Part shown: piece by piece, positions 44,905-53,116 of the stretch
How the letters are laid out: each line of letters starts with the position of its first letter
Numbering within the stretch: the stretch's first letter is position 1
Source of the DNA: Ravibacter arvi
Lineage (GTDB): Bacteria; Bacteroidota; Bacteroidia; Cytophagales; Spirosomataceae
DNA: 64,000 nucleotides
Assembly (NCBI RefSeq): GCF_039540405.1
Contig: NZ_BAABEY010000036.1
Location: forward strand, 558,001-622,000
Direction: 5' to 3'
Made by a program: the position numbers and the translations under genes
The notes under the pieces: generated by a model
Databases searched by the model: none
What the model saw: the letters and a program-made list of their open reading frames with translations, nothing else
What the model was told of the DNA's origin: nothing

Positions 44905-46746
44905 ATGATACATATAAAAATTAGTAAGGTCCTTTCGGTGGGTGCCCTGATATCGTTGATGGCCACCACATCCTGTGTGAACGACCTGCTGAACCAGGAG
45001 CCTACCACCGAGCTCGGCGCTAATGCCTTTTGGAAAACGGAGGCTGATGCCACCTATGCGCTGATGGGCGCTTATGCGGATATCCGTCCCCTTTTTGACC
45101 GGGACTACTATCTCGACGGGCACGGTGAATATATCAGGACGCGCGGTACCAGCGCGGTAGACGGGAACCTGCAGAAGGGCGGCGCCTATCACAACGGGAA
45201 CTACAACCCGTCTGGTTATGGAGCGGGTTTCGATAAGATGTACCGTTATCTGTATGGCGGTGTCAACCGGGCCAACTATGTAATCGACAACGTCAACCTT
45301 ATGCTGCAGACAGCAGCACCGGCATCTGTCGCCAACCTGGAGACAATCATAGGAGAAGCCAGGCTACTGCGCGGCATGGTTTATTTCAGGCTGATCTCGA
45401 TGTGGGGCGATGTGCCCTATATTGCCAATGTCGTCAAAGACAATGCGGATGTAGCCAATATTACCCGCACGCCGATTGCCGAAATCAAAACCCGTGTTTA
45501 CGAGGACTTTACCTATGCCTATGAGAAGCTGCCCGCGAAAGGCGCTGCCGCAGGACGCGCCGGGAAGCCCGCCGCTTTGGCATTCAGGGGAAAGCTTCAA
45601 CTGTACTGGGCCTGCTGGAATCAATTGGGATGGCCCGAGTTGACCACTTTTACACCCAGCACCCAGGAGGCTGCTACTGCTTACGCCGGCGCCGCAGCTG
45701 ATTTCAAGAAAGTAATAGACGATTTTGGCCTGGATTTGTTCAGGGGAGGAGAACCCGGTAATATCGATGTCCTCGGGAAGGCAGATATACTGCCCAATTA
45801 TTACTACTTGTTTACCCCCGTGGCGAACGGCGACCCCGAAATGATCATGGCATTTAACCATGGCGGTATCGGAACCGGCCAGGGCGAAGAGCTGATGCGT
45901 GATGTATCGGGCCGGTCGCACGAAGGGTCGCAGGGGTGGACCATGCCCCGCTACGAAATCGCTGACCGCTACCAGTTGACCACGACGGGAGATTTTGCCC
46001 CGCCGCTGGTGCCGATGAACCCGACTACGGCCGGCGCGAGAACGGCGTTGAATTCTGCGATCAACCCGCAGAGCTATGCCAACCGCGACTACCGGATGAA
46101 GTCCTCCATCATGTGGGACTACGAAGTAAGCCAGGGTATGCTCTCGCTGCAGCCTACCTATATGGTGCCTTTTTTGTACCAGAGCTGGAATGTGCCGATA
46201 GACATCAACGGGGTTAAGGTAACTACCTATAATACCGACGGGAATAACTCCGGGTATGTATACCGGAAGTTCCTCCGCAATACCGCAGGACTGGGACGGA
46301 GCGAAGGAACCTACGCGTTTCCGGTTATGCGCCTTGCTGACGTTTACCTGATGTATGCGGAGGCTACCAATGCGATTGAAGGTCCCCGCGCGGATGCGAT
46401 TGCGTTGGTCAACCGGGTCCGGCACAGAGGGAACCTTCCCGCGCTGAAACCCGATAAAACGGCGTCAAAGGAGGCTTTTTTCGCCGCAATTGAACAGGAG
46501 CGTATTATAGAGCTTCTGGGCGAAGGACACCGCGGGTTTGACCTCAGAAGATGGCGGGCAATCGAGAGGGTCTGGAACCCGCCCTACGGCGAAGGGGTCT
46601 GGCGTATTGACACCCACGGAGCGCAAAGACAACGCTACTTCCAGAACACTTCGGAGCGGGAATACGAGCAATGCTATATTTTCAGAATTCCGCCGGCAGA
46701 GCGGGACAGGAATCCGAATCTGACTCAGAATACGCCTTGGTTATAA
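44905..46746 (+). CDS. SusD/RagB-type lipoprotein (locus 2)
   Basis: This 613-residue lipoprotein is lipidated at Cys24 (TTSC) and has the SusD architecture, with NAFWKTEADATYALMGAY near the N-terminus and QERIIELLGEGHRGFDLRRW near the C-terminus. It binds substrate on the cell surface for the SusC encoded 104 bases upstream. Two smaller lipoproteins follow, as in many SusCD operons. Confidence 0.94.
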   Translation: MIHIKISKVLSVGALISLMATTSCVNDLLNQEPTTELGANAFWKTEADATYALMGAYADIRPLFDRDYYLDGHGEYIRTRGTSAVDGNLQKGGAYHNGNYNPSGYGAGFDKMYRYLYGGVNRANYVIDNVNLMLQTAAPASVANLETIIGEARLLRGMVYFRLISMWGDVPYIANVVKDNADVANITRTPIAEIKTRVYEDFTYAYEKLPAKGAAAGRAGKPAALAFRGKLQLYWACWNQLGWPELTTFTPSTQEAATAYAGAAADFKKVIDDFGLDLFRGGEPGNIDVLGKADILPNYYYLFTPVANGDPEMIMAFNHGGIGTGQGEELMRDVSGRSHEGSQGWTMPRYEIADRYQLTTTGDFAPPLVPMNPTTAGARTALNSAINPQSYANRDYRMKSSIMWDYEVSQGMLSLQPTYMVPFLYQSWNVPIDINGVKVTTYNTDGNNSGYVYRKFLRNTAGLGRSEGTYAFPVMRLADVYLMYAEATNAIEGPRADAIALVNRVRHRGNLPALKPDKTASKEAFFAAIEQERIIELLGEGHRGFDLRRWRAIERVWNPPYGEGVWRIDTHGAQRQRYFQNTSEREYEQCYIFRIPPAERDRNPNLTQNTPWL

Positions 46747-46783
46747 CAGAATTCAGGCAATGAAAGGGTGACGGAAAGGATGG

Positions 46784-46874
46784 GAAATCGGAAATCGGAA
46801 ATCAGAAATCAGAAATCAGAAATCAGAAATCGGAAATCGGCTCATCCCTCACCCCTCATGGCTCAAACCTCTTT
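46784..46874 (+). repeat. Intercistronic heptamer array, locus 4: GAAATC units switching in phase to CTCA units
   Basis: Eight perfect or near-perfect 7-base units GAAATC(G/A) fill 46784-46839. They are followed without any phase change by GCTCATC, CCTCACC, CCTCATG, GCTCAAA and CCTCTTT (46840-46874). The array ends 6 bases before the ATG at 46881. It is the longest tandem block of the family in the window. Confidence 0.85.
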
Positions 46875-46880
46875 ACACAA

Positions 46881-47306
46881 ATGAACAATATACTTCGATA
46901 TAAGGCGGGACTGGCGCTTCTTTTACTGGCAGTACTGTGGTACGGGTGCAAAAATGACTTCCCCGTAGACGAGGACGGCCTGCTGATTACCAGCCGGGCC
47001 GAATGCTACGTAAGCAATTTTGAATTGCTGGGAACGGATCATCAGACGGTCCGGACGAAAAACCCGGAAATTGATACCGTAGCGCAAACCATTAAAGTGG
47101 AGGTGTTTTATGGCACCGACCTCAAAAACCTGTACCCGCAGTTCACGCTGGTAACGGACGCCAAACTGGATCCGAAGATCACCGGGCCGGTAGACTTCTC
47201 GGACCTTTCCAACCCGAAGACCTATACGGTTGTGTCGGGCAATCGTAAGGTAAGAAAACCGTATACGGTGACTATTTCTGTTCAGAAACCGACTACTTCA
47301 AATTGA
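46881..47306 (+). CDS. Surface lipoprotein with DUF5018-like immunoglobulin-type domain
   Basis: This 141-residue lipoprotein is lipidated at Cys23 (WYGCKND). The mature part has the strand pattern of DUF5018-like domains: KVEVFYGTDLKNLYPQFTL, then DFSDLSNPKTYTVVSGN and KPYTVTISV. Small lipoproteins of this kind follow SusD in many Bacteroidota operons and probably bind glycan or help assemble the surface complex. The family name is a pattern-based suggestion. Confidence 0.6.
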   Translation: MNNILRYKAGLALLLLAVLWYGCKNDFPVDEDGLLITSRAECYVSNFELLGTDHQTVRTKNPEIDTVAQTIKVEVFYGTDLKNLYPQFTLVTDAKLDPKITGPVDFSDLSNPKTYTVVSGNRKVRKPYTVTISVQKPTTSN

Positions 47307-47315
47307 TCCAAAGTG

Positions 47316-48317
47316 ATGAAAAAGACAAAAAAACTGAAGAACGGGTGGTACGGTGCTGCACTTTTGTTTTTGTCCGGAGCGCTGATCCTATCCTGCAAAG
47401 ACAAGGAATATGTGGCTCCAGTGGCAAAGACACAACTGCAGAATGATGTTATCAAGCGTTCTATAGGGCCGAATATAGCGGGCCTGAACATGGAGTTTGC
47501 CTATGCCATGGCGCTCGGCCCCGAGAAGGGAAAGCTTGTTTCCGCCAAAGTAGAAGCCACCATTCCGGGGGCTGAAGGTACTTTCCTGGAACACCGATCG
47601 TACTATACGGATGGAGGCGGTCAGGATGTCGGCGTGGCGGTCGGGGAACCGTCGGTTACGTCGGGTAACGTGACGACAGTGAACTTCTCAAAAGATACCA
47701 GCGCGGCAACCCTCCGGTTTTTCTACCGGGTACCCGAGGCTGCAAAGGGACAAGAGGTTTCATTTAAGTTTACAGCGACTGCCAGTACCGGCGAAACGGT
47801 TACCTATGACATGGGGCCCTACCACATTACGAAAATGGACATGCGGCTCGATATACCGGTTCAGGACAGCGTTGCAGCCTTTATTTCAATTGGTGAGCTA
47901 CGTGTGCTGTCTCAGGAGGAAGCACAGGCCAATCCGGATAAAATTGACCTGGTGTACCTCTACCGGAGTATTCCCGGAATTACTTTCAATCATTCGTTGA
48001 TTTCTCCGGGTGCTAATTCACCTTACCTGGCTGCCACCAATCTGCCGGCGGCAGCGAAGAGAATTTCTAAAGTGAGAAAGGTATGGGGACTCAGAGACCT
48101 CCATCTGGCCCGCGCCCAATTCGGCATCTTTATAGACGACCCGGATTTTGAGCAAATTGATCTGGCAGGTATGCCTGACCAGGCCATTAATATGCGTGCG
48201 GAATCAGGCGCCTGGGTAGAAACCGCCGATAAAAGCTACCGCGCCTACATTTATTTTAACTCCGTTAACAACGGCGGAAAGAAGGCCGTTGTGAGTGTGA
48301 AACGGTATAAAATGTAG
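47316..48317 (+). CDS. Surface lipoprotein, possibly DUF4466 family
   Basis: This 333-residue lipoprotein starts at the ATG at 47316 (a GTG lies just before it) and is lipidated at Cys27 (LILSC). The mature protein opens with NDVIKRSIGPNIAGLNMEFAY-like sequence seen in two-domain SusCD-linked proteins of the DUF4466 type, all-beta in character. It is the last gene of the susC operon and is followed by a strong terminator. The function is unknown; surface glycan binding is plausible. Confidence 0.55.
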   Translation: MKKTKKLKNGWYGAALLFLSGALILSCKDKEYVAPVAKTQLQNDVIKRSIGPNIAGLNMEFAYAMALGPEKGKLVSAKVEATIPGAEGTFLEHRSYYTDGGGQDVGVAVGEPSVTSGNVTTVNFSKDTSAATLRFFYRVPEAAKGQEVSFKFTATASTGETVTYDMGPYHITKMDMRLDIPVQDSVAAFISIGELRVLSQEEAQANPDKIDLVYLYRSIPGITFNHSLISPGANSPYLAATNLPAAAKRISKVRKVWGLRDLHLARAQFGIFIDDPDFEQIDLAGMPDQAINMRAESGAWVETADKSYRAYIYFNSVNNGGKKAVVSVKRYKM

Positions 48318-48333
48318 ATGATTGCCTTAAGAT

Positions 48334-48381
48334 AATCCCCGGTGCATTTCCTGGCTGGTTCTGCACCGGGGATTTTTTTGT
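48334..48381 (+). terminator. Intrinsic terminator of the locus 2 susCD operon
   Basis: AATCCCCGGTGCA (48334-48346) pairs perfectly with TGCACCGGGGATT (48362-48374), followed by a T run to 48379. It lies 17 bases after the last lipoprotein gene and should separate the operon from the AraC gene. Confidence 0.9.
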
Positions 48382-48460
48382 GCCGTGTAAAGACGGGACC
48401 GGCTGGCATTATTTTTATTTTTTTGATAACTTCCCTATAAGCTAAACCTCAATCGATGGT

Positions 48461-49339
48461 ATGAAAGCCGTAGAAGTCTACCTGCCGCAGGACGTTGACA
48501 AATCTTTTATTGTTTTCCGTGAAGAGGGTAACTATTTCCCGGCTCCTTGGCATTACCATCCCCACTATGAGTTTGTGCTGGTTACCAGAAGCACAGGACG
48601 CCGTATGGTCGGTGACCACATTGGCTATTTTGATACGGACGACCTTGTATTTATGGGTTCGATGCTTCCGCATGTTTGGGTCAATGACCCGGTATATCTT
48701 CAGGAAAAGAGCCTGGACAGGGCCGATGCGCTCGTTATCCATTTTACGGAAGATTTTTTGGGCAATGGCTTCATGAACATCCCGGAAATGGCCGGCTTCA
48801 GGAGGGTTCTGAAGCTTTCGGAACGGGGCCTGGCGTTGCGGGGAAAAACCCGGAGCAGGCTCAACAGAATCATTAAAAAAATGCCTGCGATGAGTGGGCT
48901 GGAGCGGTTGTCATCGCTCCTTATCATTTTCGATATTATGTCGCGAACCAAGGAATATGATTTCCTGGCCAGCCCCATGTTTGTGCAGAATTTTCAGTAC
49001 TCTTCGTCTGACCGGTTCCGGAAAATTTCAGGCTATATCATGGAGAATTTCAACAAGGACATCAGCCTTTCCGAAATCGCCTCGGTGGCGAATATGGGCG
49101 TGACAACGTTCTGCAATTTTTTCAGGGAGCAGTTCCGCGTCACGTTTGTCGAATATCTTACCACAGTCCGGATCGGGCACGCCTGTAAGTTGCTTGTAGA
49201 CGAAGACAGAAGAAGTGTTGTCGAAATTGCCTACGAGTGCGGGTACAATAACCTCGCAAATTTCAACAAACAGTTTAAGAAGCTAAAGAAAATGACACCG
49301 ACCGACTATCGCAAAGCCCTGGAGATCAGGTGGCGATAG
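48461..49339 (+). CDS. AraC-family transcriptional regulator
   Basis: This 292-residue regulator has an N-terminal cupin-like sensing domain (YFPAPWHYHPHYEFVLV at about 24-40) and a C-terminal double helix-turn-helix (about 190-290, with ISLSEIASVANMGVTTF and VVEIAYECGYNNLANFNKQF). It sits between two SusCD gene clusters facing each other, so it may sense a sugar and activate one or both. Confidence 0.92.
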   Translation: MKAVEVYLPQDVDKSFIVFREEGNYFPAPWHYHPHYEFVLVTRSTGRRMVGDHIGYFDTDDLVFMGSMLPHVWVNDPVYLQEKSLDRADALVIHFTEDFLGNGFMNIPEMAGFRRVLKLSERGLALRGKTRSRLNRIIKKMPAMSGLERLSSLLIIFDIMSRTKEYDFLASPMFVQNFQYSSSDRFRKISGYIMENFNKDISLSEIASVANMGVTTFCNFFREQFRVTFVEYLTTVRIGHACKLLVDEDRRSVVEIAYECGYNNLANFNKQFKKLKKMTPTDYRKALEIRWR

Positions 49340-49371
49340 CCGGCCGGTGCAATTCGGTATTGTGTGACGGT

Positions 49372-50151
49372 TTAAGCATTCAGCCCTCCATCCATCAGTA
49401 TATTCTCCCCGTTTATATAGGCGCCTGCGTCGGAGCATAGCAGTACGACCAACCCTTTTATATCGTCATGGTTGGCCATCCGCTTCAAAGGCACTTTTTT
49501 ACAATAGTTATCCAGGAATGCCTGCGGCTGGTTGTTGAAAAGGCCGCCCGGGCTGATGCAGTTGAATCTGATATTTTTCCCGGCGTTCATTTGAGCCATA
49601 AACCGCGTAATGTTGATGAGCCCGGCATTGTGAAAAAAATAGTCGGGCGGAAGGTCGCCCATATTGGTGGTGCCTTCATAATTGCTCAGGTCGGGACCGA
49701 ACATGCCCATCATTGATGCTATATTGACCACGCTGCCGCCCCCGGTGTCGACGATAAGACGGGTCATTTCGCGAAGCAGGTCCATCATGCCGGTAGCATT
49801 GACCCGCATGGATTCGTCAAACTGCTCGATAGGCGCATTGTACCCTTTCATAGGGCGCGATACCGCGTTGTTGACAAAACCGTCGAGCCGCCCGAATTTA
49901 TCCCGTATAAACGTTGCGATCTCCCGTACTGACGCGGCATCTCCCTGGTCTACCACGGCGGGATGGACGTCGAGGCCTTTTTTTTGCATTCCGTCTGCGG
50001 TAATGCGGGCCGATTCTTTGTCTCTTGAGGAGGTAATAACCGTTGCATCAGCTTCAGCAAGTCCTTCTACTATACATTTTCCGTAGTTACCGGATCCCCC
50101 GGTTACCAGTATTACCTTTCCTTTCAGGCTTAATAATTCTTTGACGTTCAT
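49372..50151 (-). CDS. Short-chain dehydrogenase/reductase with catalytic Lys replaced by Asn
   Basis: This 259-residue SDR starts at the ATG at 50151; an ATG at 50220 lies inside the upstream gene. It has the nucleotide-binding GGSGNYGK (18-25), NNAV (94-97), Ser146 in NIASMMG, and a C-terminal INGENILMDGG typical of classical SDRs. The catalytic YxxxK reads Tyr171-Phe-Phe-His-Asn175, so the lysine is missing. About 15 residues with PPDY are inserted before the tyrosine. It is last in the catabolic operon. Activity may be altered or lost. Confidence 0.85.
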   Translation of the reverse strand: MNVKELLSLKGKVILVTGGSGNYGKCIVEGLAEADATVITSSRDKESARITADGMQKKGLDVHPAVVDQGDAASVREIATFIRDKFGRLDGFVNNAVSRPMKGYNAPIEQFDESMRVNATGMMDLLREMTRLIVDTGGGSVVNIASMMGMFGPDLSNYEGTTNMGDLPPDYFFHNAGLINITRFMAQMNAGKNIRFNCISPGGLFNNQPQAFLDNYCKKVPLKRMANHDDIKGLVVLLCSDAGAYINGENILMDGGLNA

Positions 50152-50185
50152 TTTTTCTGAGTGCCGGGTTTCGGGCTTCCCTGCT

Positions 50186-51112
50186 TTAGATGGTATGGAA
50201 ATAAACCGGTATTCCGCCATTGAAACGGCTTTGGTCGGCTGCTATGACGGTCCGCATCAGCGTTTCGGTTTCGGAAAAGGGGATTCTCGGCGCGCCTTCC
50301 TCAACCGACCGGATAAACTCGATCAGGTTGTCGCGGAACATGGAATAGGAGTTCCTGATATCGGCCAGCCGCCAGCCGTTCCGGCCAAAAAAGGATAACT
50401 GGAATGTTCCCGTAATGTCCTGGAAAAGATGCAGGGTGATTTGCGGGCCGTTTTCCAGCCGAATATGAATGATCTCTCTTTCCAGTTCGCCGATGTGCCG
50501 CACTGAAAGCGGGTTCGCCGTGCCTAATATGCTGAAAATGCCTTCCAGCAGGTGGATTCCATACTTTTTCCAGTCTTTTTTCCCGACCGCGGTCACCAGT
50601 TCCAGCTCCCCGAGTGCCGCCAGTTCCTGCTTAATAATACGTCCTTCATTGGCATATCGCATGGAGGAGCAGGACATCAGGAACCGGCCGGCGGCATTTT
50701 GAGCGGAAAACCATTCCAGGTCTGCTTGCGAATAGCACAGCGGCTTGTCTATGAAGATAGGAATGCCGGCTTCAATAAACGGCGCAGACATGGTTTTGTG
50801 ATTTTCGGGGTCGTCCCGGGCCAATATTACGGCGTCGACTTCCCCGATCATGTCTTCCAGTTTTCCGACAATGTTTTCAATGCCCGTAGAACGTGCGATA
50901 CTTTCTGAAATAGCCGTATCCTGCGACCACACATGCGTGACTTTCGCAGAGGGAAGCCCCAGCGTGTCGCGGTTGGCTTCCAGGTAGGCGGCTACGGCAG
51001 GGTAACCGACCCTGCTGATTTCCTCTCCGTCAAACCGGCCGTTGATTATGGCCGACCAGGAATACGGGTGAGCATTGCCCGGGCTCATGCCGATGATACC
51101 AATCTTGATCAT
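50186..51112 (-). CDS. Gfo/Idh/MocA family oxidoreductase
   Basis: This 308-residue NAD(P)-dependent enzyme starts at the ATG at 51112. It has an N-terminal Rossmann fold (IKIGIIGMSPGNAHPY) and the family's Lys-Pro motif (IFIDKPLCYS). Members act on sugars, sugar acids or cyclitols; the substrate here is unknown. It is preceded by a perfect 24-bp hairpin and followed by an SDR gene. Confidence 0.85.
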   Translation of the reverse strand: MIKIGIIGMSPGNAHPYSWSAIINGRFDGEEISRVGYPAVAAYLEANRDTLGLPSAKVTHVWSQDTAISESIARSTGIENIVGKLEDMIGEVDAVILARDDPENHKTMSAPFIEAGIPIFIDKPLCYSQADLEWFSAQNAAGRFLMSCSSMRYANEGRIIKQELAALGELELVTAVGKKDWKKYGIHLLEGIFSILGTANPLSVRHIGELEREIIHIRLENGPQITLHLFQDITGTFQLSFFGRNGWRLADIRNSYSMFRDNLIEFIRSVEEGAPRIPFSETETLMRTVIAADQSRFNGGIPVYFHTI

Positions 51113-51129
51113 ATTTGTTTGTTTTTGAG

Positions 51130-51193
51130 GGGGTGAGGGGTGAGGTATGAGGGAAGGCTGACCCCTCACCCCTCATACCTCACCCCTCACCCC
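51130..51193 (-). repeat. Intercistronic heptamer array, locus 5: perfect 24-bp hairpin
   Basis: Bases 51130-51153 are perfectly complementary to 51170-51193 around a 16-base loop, and both arms are made of 7-base units (CACCCCT, CATACCT on one strand). On the coding strand the first arm abuts the stop codon of the aldo/keto reductase gene (51193-51195) and the second arm ends 17 bases before the Gfo/Idh start. No T tract follows, so it does not look like a normal terminator. Confidence 0.9.
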
Positions 51194-52140
51194 TATTTTA
51201 ACCACCCCATTTTATCCCAATGATGCAGGTTAAGAAAATCGGGGTCGGGATAAGCGAGTTTCAAAAGCTGTTTGTGTTCGTTAACGCCGAGATCCGGATA
51301 GGAGGCGGTGACGAGGGCATCCTGAAGGTATTCCATTTTGTCGATTCCGACGAGTACGGAAGCTACTTCAGGAAACGAGAGGACAAACCGGGTCGCAAGG
51401 GCCGGCAGGTCGGGGTAATCGCCACCGGTAAACTGGCGGTAGCGGTCAATATATTGCTCTACTTCGCGAAGCGCGGGATGCAGGTTTTTGCCGCGGTCGC
51501 TCAGCAGGCCTTTTAAAAGAACGGAGCGGACGACAACACCGACTTTCTTTTCCCGGGCCTCTTCAAAGCAGGCGCCGTGACTCTGGTTCATCAGGTTAAA
51601 TGGTAGTTGGATCACATCCCATTGCCCCGAGCGTATCGCCGTTGCCGTTTCTTCGGGAGTGTATACCGAAGCTCCTGTAGCCCTGATCACGCCCTTTTTC
51701 TTCAATTCAGCAAAAGCTTCCGCAATAAGCGGGCGGGATAGTATTTCCAGGTCTGCCTGGTGGAGCATATAGACATCTATATAGTCCGTCTGCAGGGCTT
51801 CAAGACTTTCGTGCAGCGAATTCTCTATAAAGGGTTTGAGAAGCGCATCCGGAGGAAGTGCGCCGCCTGCATCCCGAAAATGCCTGCATTTGCTGGCCAG
51901 TATCACCTCGTGACGGCGCCCGGTAAAGGCTTTGCCCATTATCTGTTCGCTGTTACCGTACAACCGTGCAGTGTCGAAAAAGTTGATGCCATTGTCGAGG
52001 GAAGTCTGCAGGAGGCGGATCGCGTCTTTTTCCGATGGATTTTCAGTGTTTCCGATACCGTAAGGCATACCGATTTCCACGCCTCCGAAAGCCACTTCGG
52101 ACACTTCAAGGCCGGTGTTGCCAAGCGAGCGTTTTTTCAT
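51193..52140 (-). CDS. Aldo/keto reductase
   Basis: This 315-residue enzyme starts at the ATG at 52140 (MKKRSLGNTGL, the typical N-terminus). The catalytic tetrad is intact: Asp56, Tyr61, Lys84 and His127. It is similar to sugar-active members such as D-threo-aldose or fucose dehydrogenases, but the substrate cannot be read from sequence. It starts 14 bases after the aldolase stop, so the two are co-translated. Confidence 0.9.
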   Translation of the reverse strand: MKKRSLGNTGLEVSEVAFGGVEIGMPYGIGNTENPSEKDAIRLLQTSLDNGINFFDTARLYGNSEQIMGKAFTGRRHEVILASKCRHFRDAGGALPPDALLKPFIENSLHESLEALQTDYIDVYMLHQADLEILSRPLIAEAFAELKKKGVIRATGASVYTPEETATAIRSGQWDVIQLPFNLMNQSHGACFEEAREKKVGVVVRSVLLKGLLSDRGKNLHPALREVEQYIDRYRQFTGGDYPDLPALATRFVLSFPEVASVLVGIDKMEYLQDALVTASYPDLGVNEHKQLLKLAYPDPDFLNLHHWDKMGWLK

Positions 52141-52153
52141 GATACCAATCCGC

Positions 52154-52960
52154 TTAGTTTTCGAGGTATGACGAATGTGGTCCGCGATCAACCGTGCCTT
52201 TGAATGCGCTAAGCAGGTCATGGCAGTAGTTCCTGAGGCCTACCACGTCGGCGCCGATACTGACAAAACGGTATCCCATATCAATGAGCTCCTGCAAGTT
52301 GCCCGGGCCTCCCACGGTACCTGCAAATTTCCCGTGGCGAACCGCTGTTTCAGCCACCCTTTTACGGGTCTCGATGAGCTTCGGGTGGTTCCATTCACCG
52401 GGAGCGCCGATCCCCTGGCTGAAGTCGCCGGGACCGAAAAACAACATATCGTAGCCGTCGAGTGCTGCAATGGCCTCAAGCTCTTCCAGCGGCTCAGGGT
52501 CTTCAATCTGCAGGATGACAAAGCGCTGCTCGTTTGCCTGGGTGAGGTATTGGTTGAAATCAACAGCAGTATAGGCGGCATCGGCGTTCCCGCCGTCAAT
52601 GGGCCGCCGTCCTACCGGATGAAAGCGTACGGTGTCGACGACTTTCCGGGCATCTTCCAGGTTCATGACGTGCGGTACCATGATCCCGGCGGCATCCAGC
52701 TCCAGCGGGCGGATGTAGTCGCTGTAACTTCCGCGGGCCACGCGAACCAGGAGGTCCGAGTCGTGGGACTTTGTTGCCCAGACATTCCCTGCCAGCGTCG
52801 CCCAGTCCTGCCCGATATGTTCCTGGTCAACCCACACGCAGTCAAAACCCGTCAGCGCGGCTATTTCCGATACACGCGGATCCGAAAGATTGATTTTAAA
52901 GCAACTTACTGTTTCGCCGGCCCTGAGTTTTTTAAGAACGCGGCTTTCACGCATTTCCAT
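52154..52960 (-). CDS. HpcH/HpaI-family aldolase
   Basis: This 268-residue class II pyruvate aldolase has the expected residues: His48 in VDQEH, Arg73, and metal ligands Glu153 (QIEDPEP) and Asp179 (GPGDFSQG). The family cleaves 2-keto-3-deoxy or 4-hydroxy-2-keto acids to pyruvate and an aldehyde, as in the rhamnonate and homoprotocatechuate routes. In this operon with sugar oxidoreductases it probably performs the final carbon-carbon cleavage. Confidence 0.88.
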   Translation of the reverse strand: MEMRESRVLKKLRAGETVSCFKINLSDPRVSEIAALTGFDCVWVDQEHIGQDWATLAGNVWATKSHDSDLLVRVARGSYSDYIRPLELDAAGIMVPHVMNLEDARKVVDTVRFHPVGRRPIDGGNADAAYTAVDFNQYLTQANEQRFVILQIEDPEPLEELEAIAALDGYDMLFFGPGDFSQGIGAPGEWNHPKLIETRKRVAETAVRHGKFAGTVGGPGNLQELIDMGYRFVSIGADVVGLRNYCHDLLSAFKGTVDRGPHSSYLEN

Positions 52961-52971
52961 TGGTTAAAGAG

Positions 52972-53056
52972 GTTTGAGCGGTGAGGTGTGAGGTGCGAGC
53001 TGGCGGCCATCCTGGCTTTTGGTGTCGCTTACAGCTGAAGCTTCAGGTCTCACGGC
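52972..53056 (-). repeat. Intercistronic heptamer array, locus 6 (before the aldolase gene)
   Basis: Four phased units (on the + strand GTTTGAG, CGGTGAG, GTGTGAG, GTGCGAG at 52972-52999) read as CTCA units on the coding strand and end 11 bases before the aldolase ATG. The upstream part of the gap holds a GTGAGACC stretch and a 12-bp palindrome CTGAAGCTTCAG at 53035-53046. Confidence 0.75.
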
Positions 53057-53116
53057 TATCTTGAAAAAAAGTTCTGTTTACTATTTTTTGTTGTTGCTTA
53101 GCCAGGTTAAATTTAT

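Noticed and set aside
46784..46874. CRISPR-like repeat array
   Set aside because: The units are only 7 bases, contiguous, without spacers, and no cas genes are nearby.
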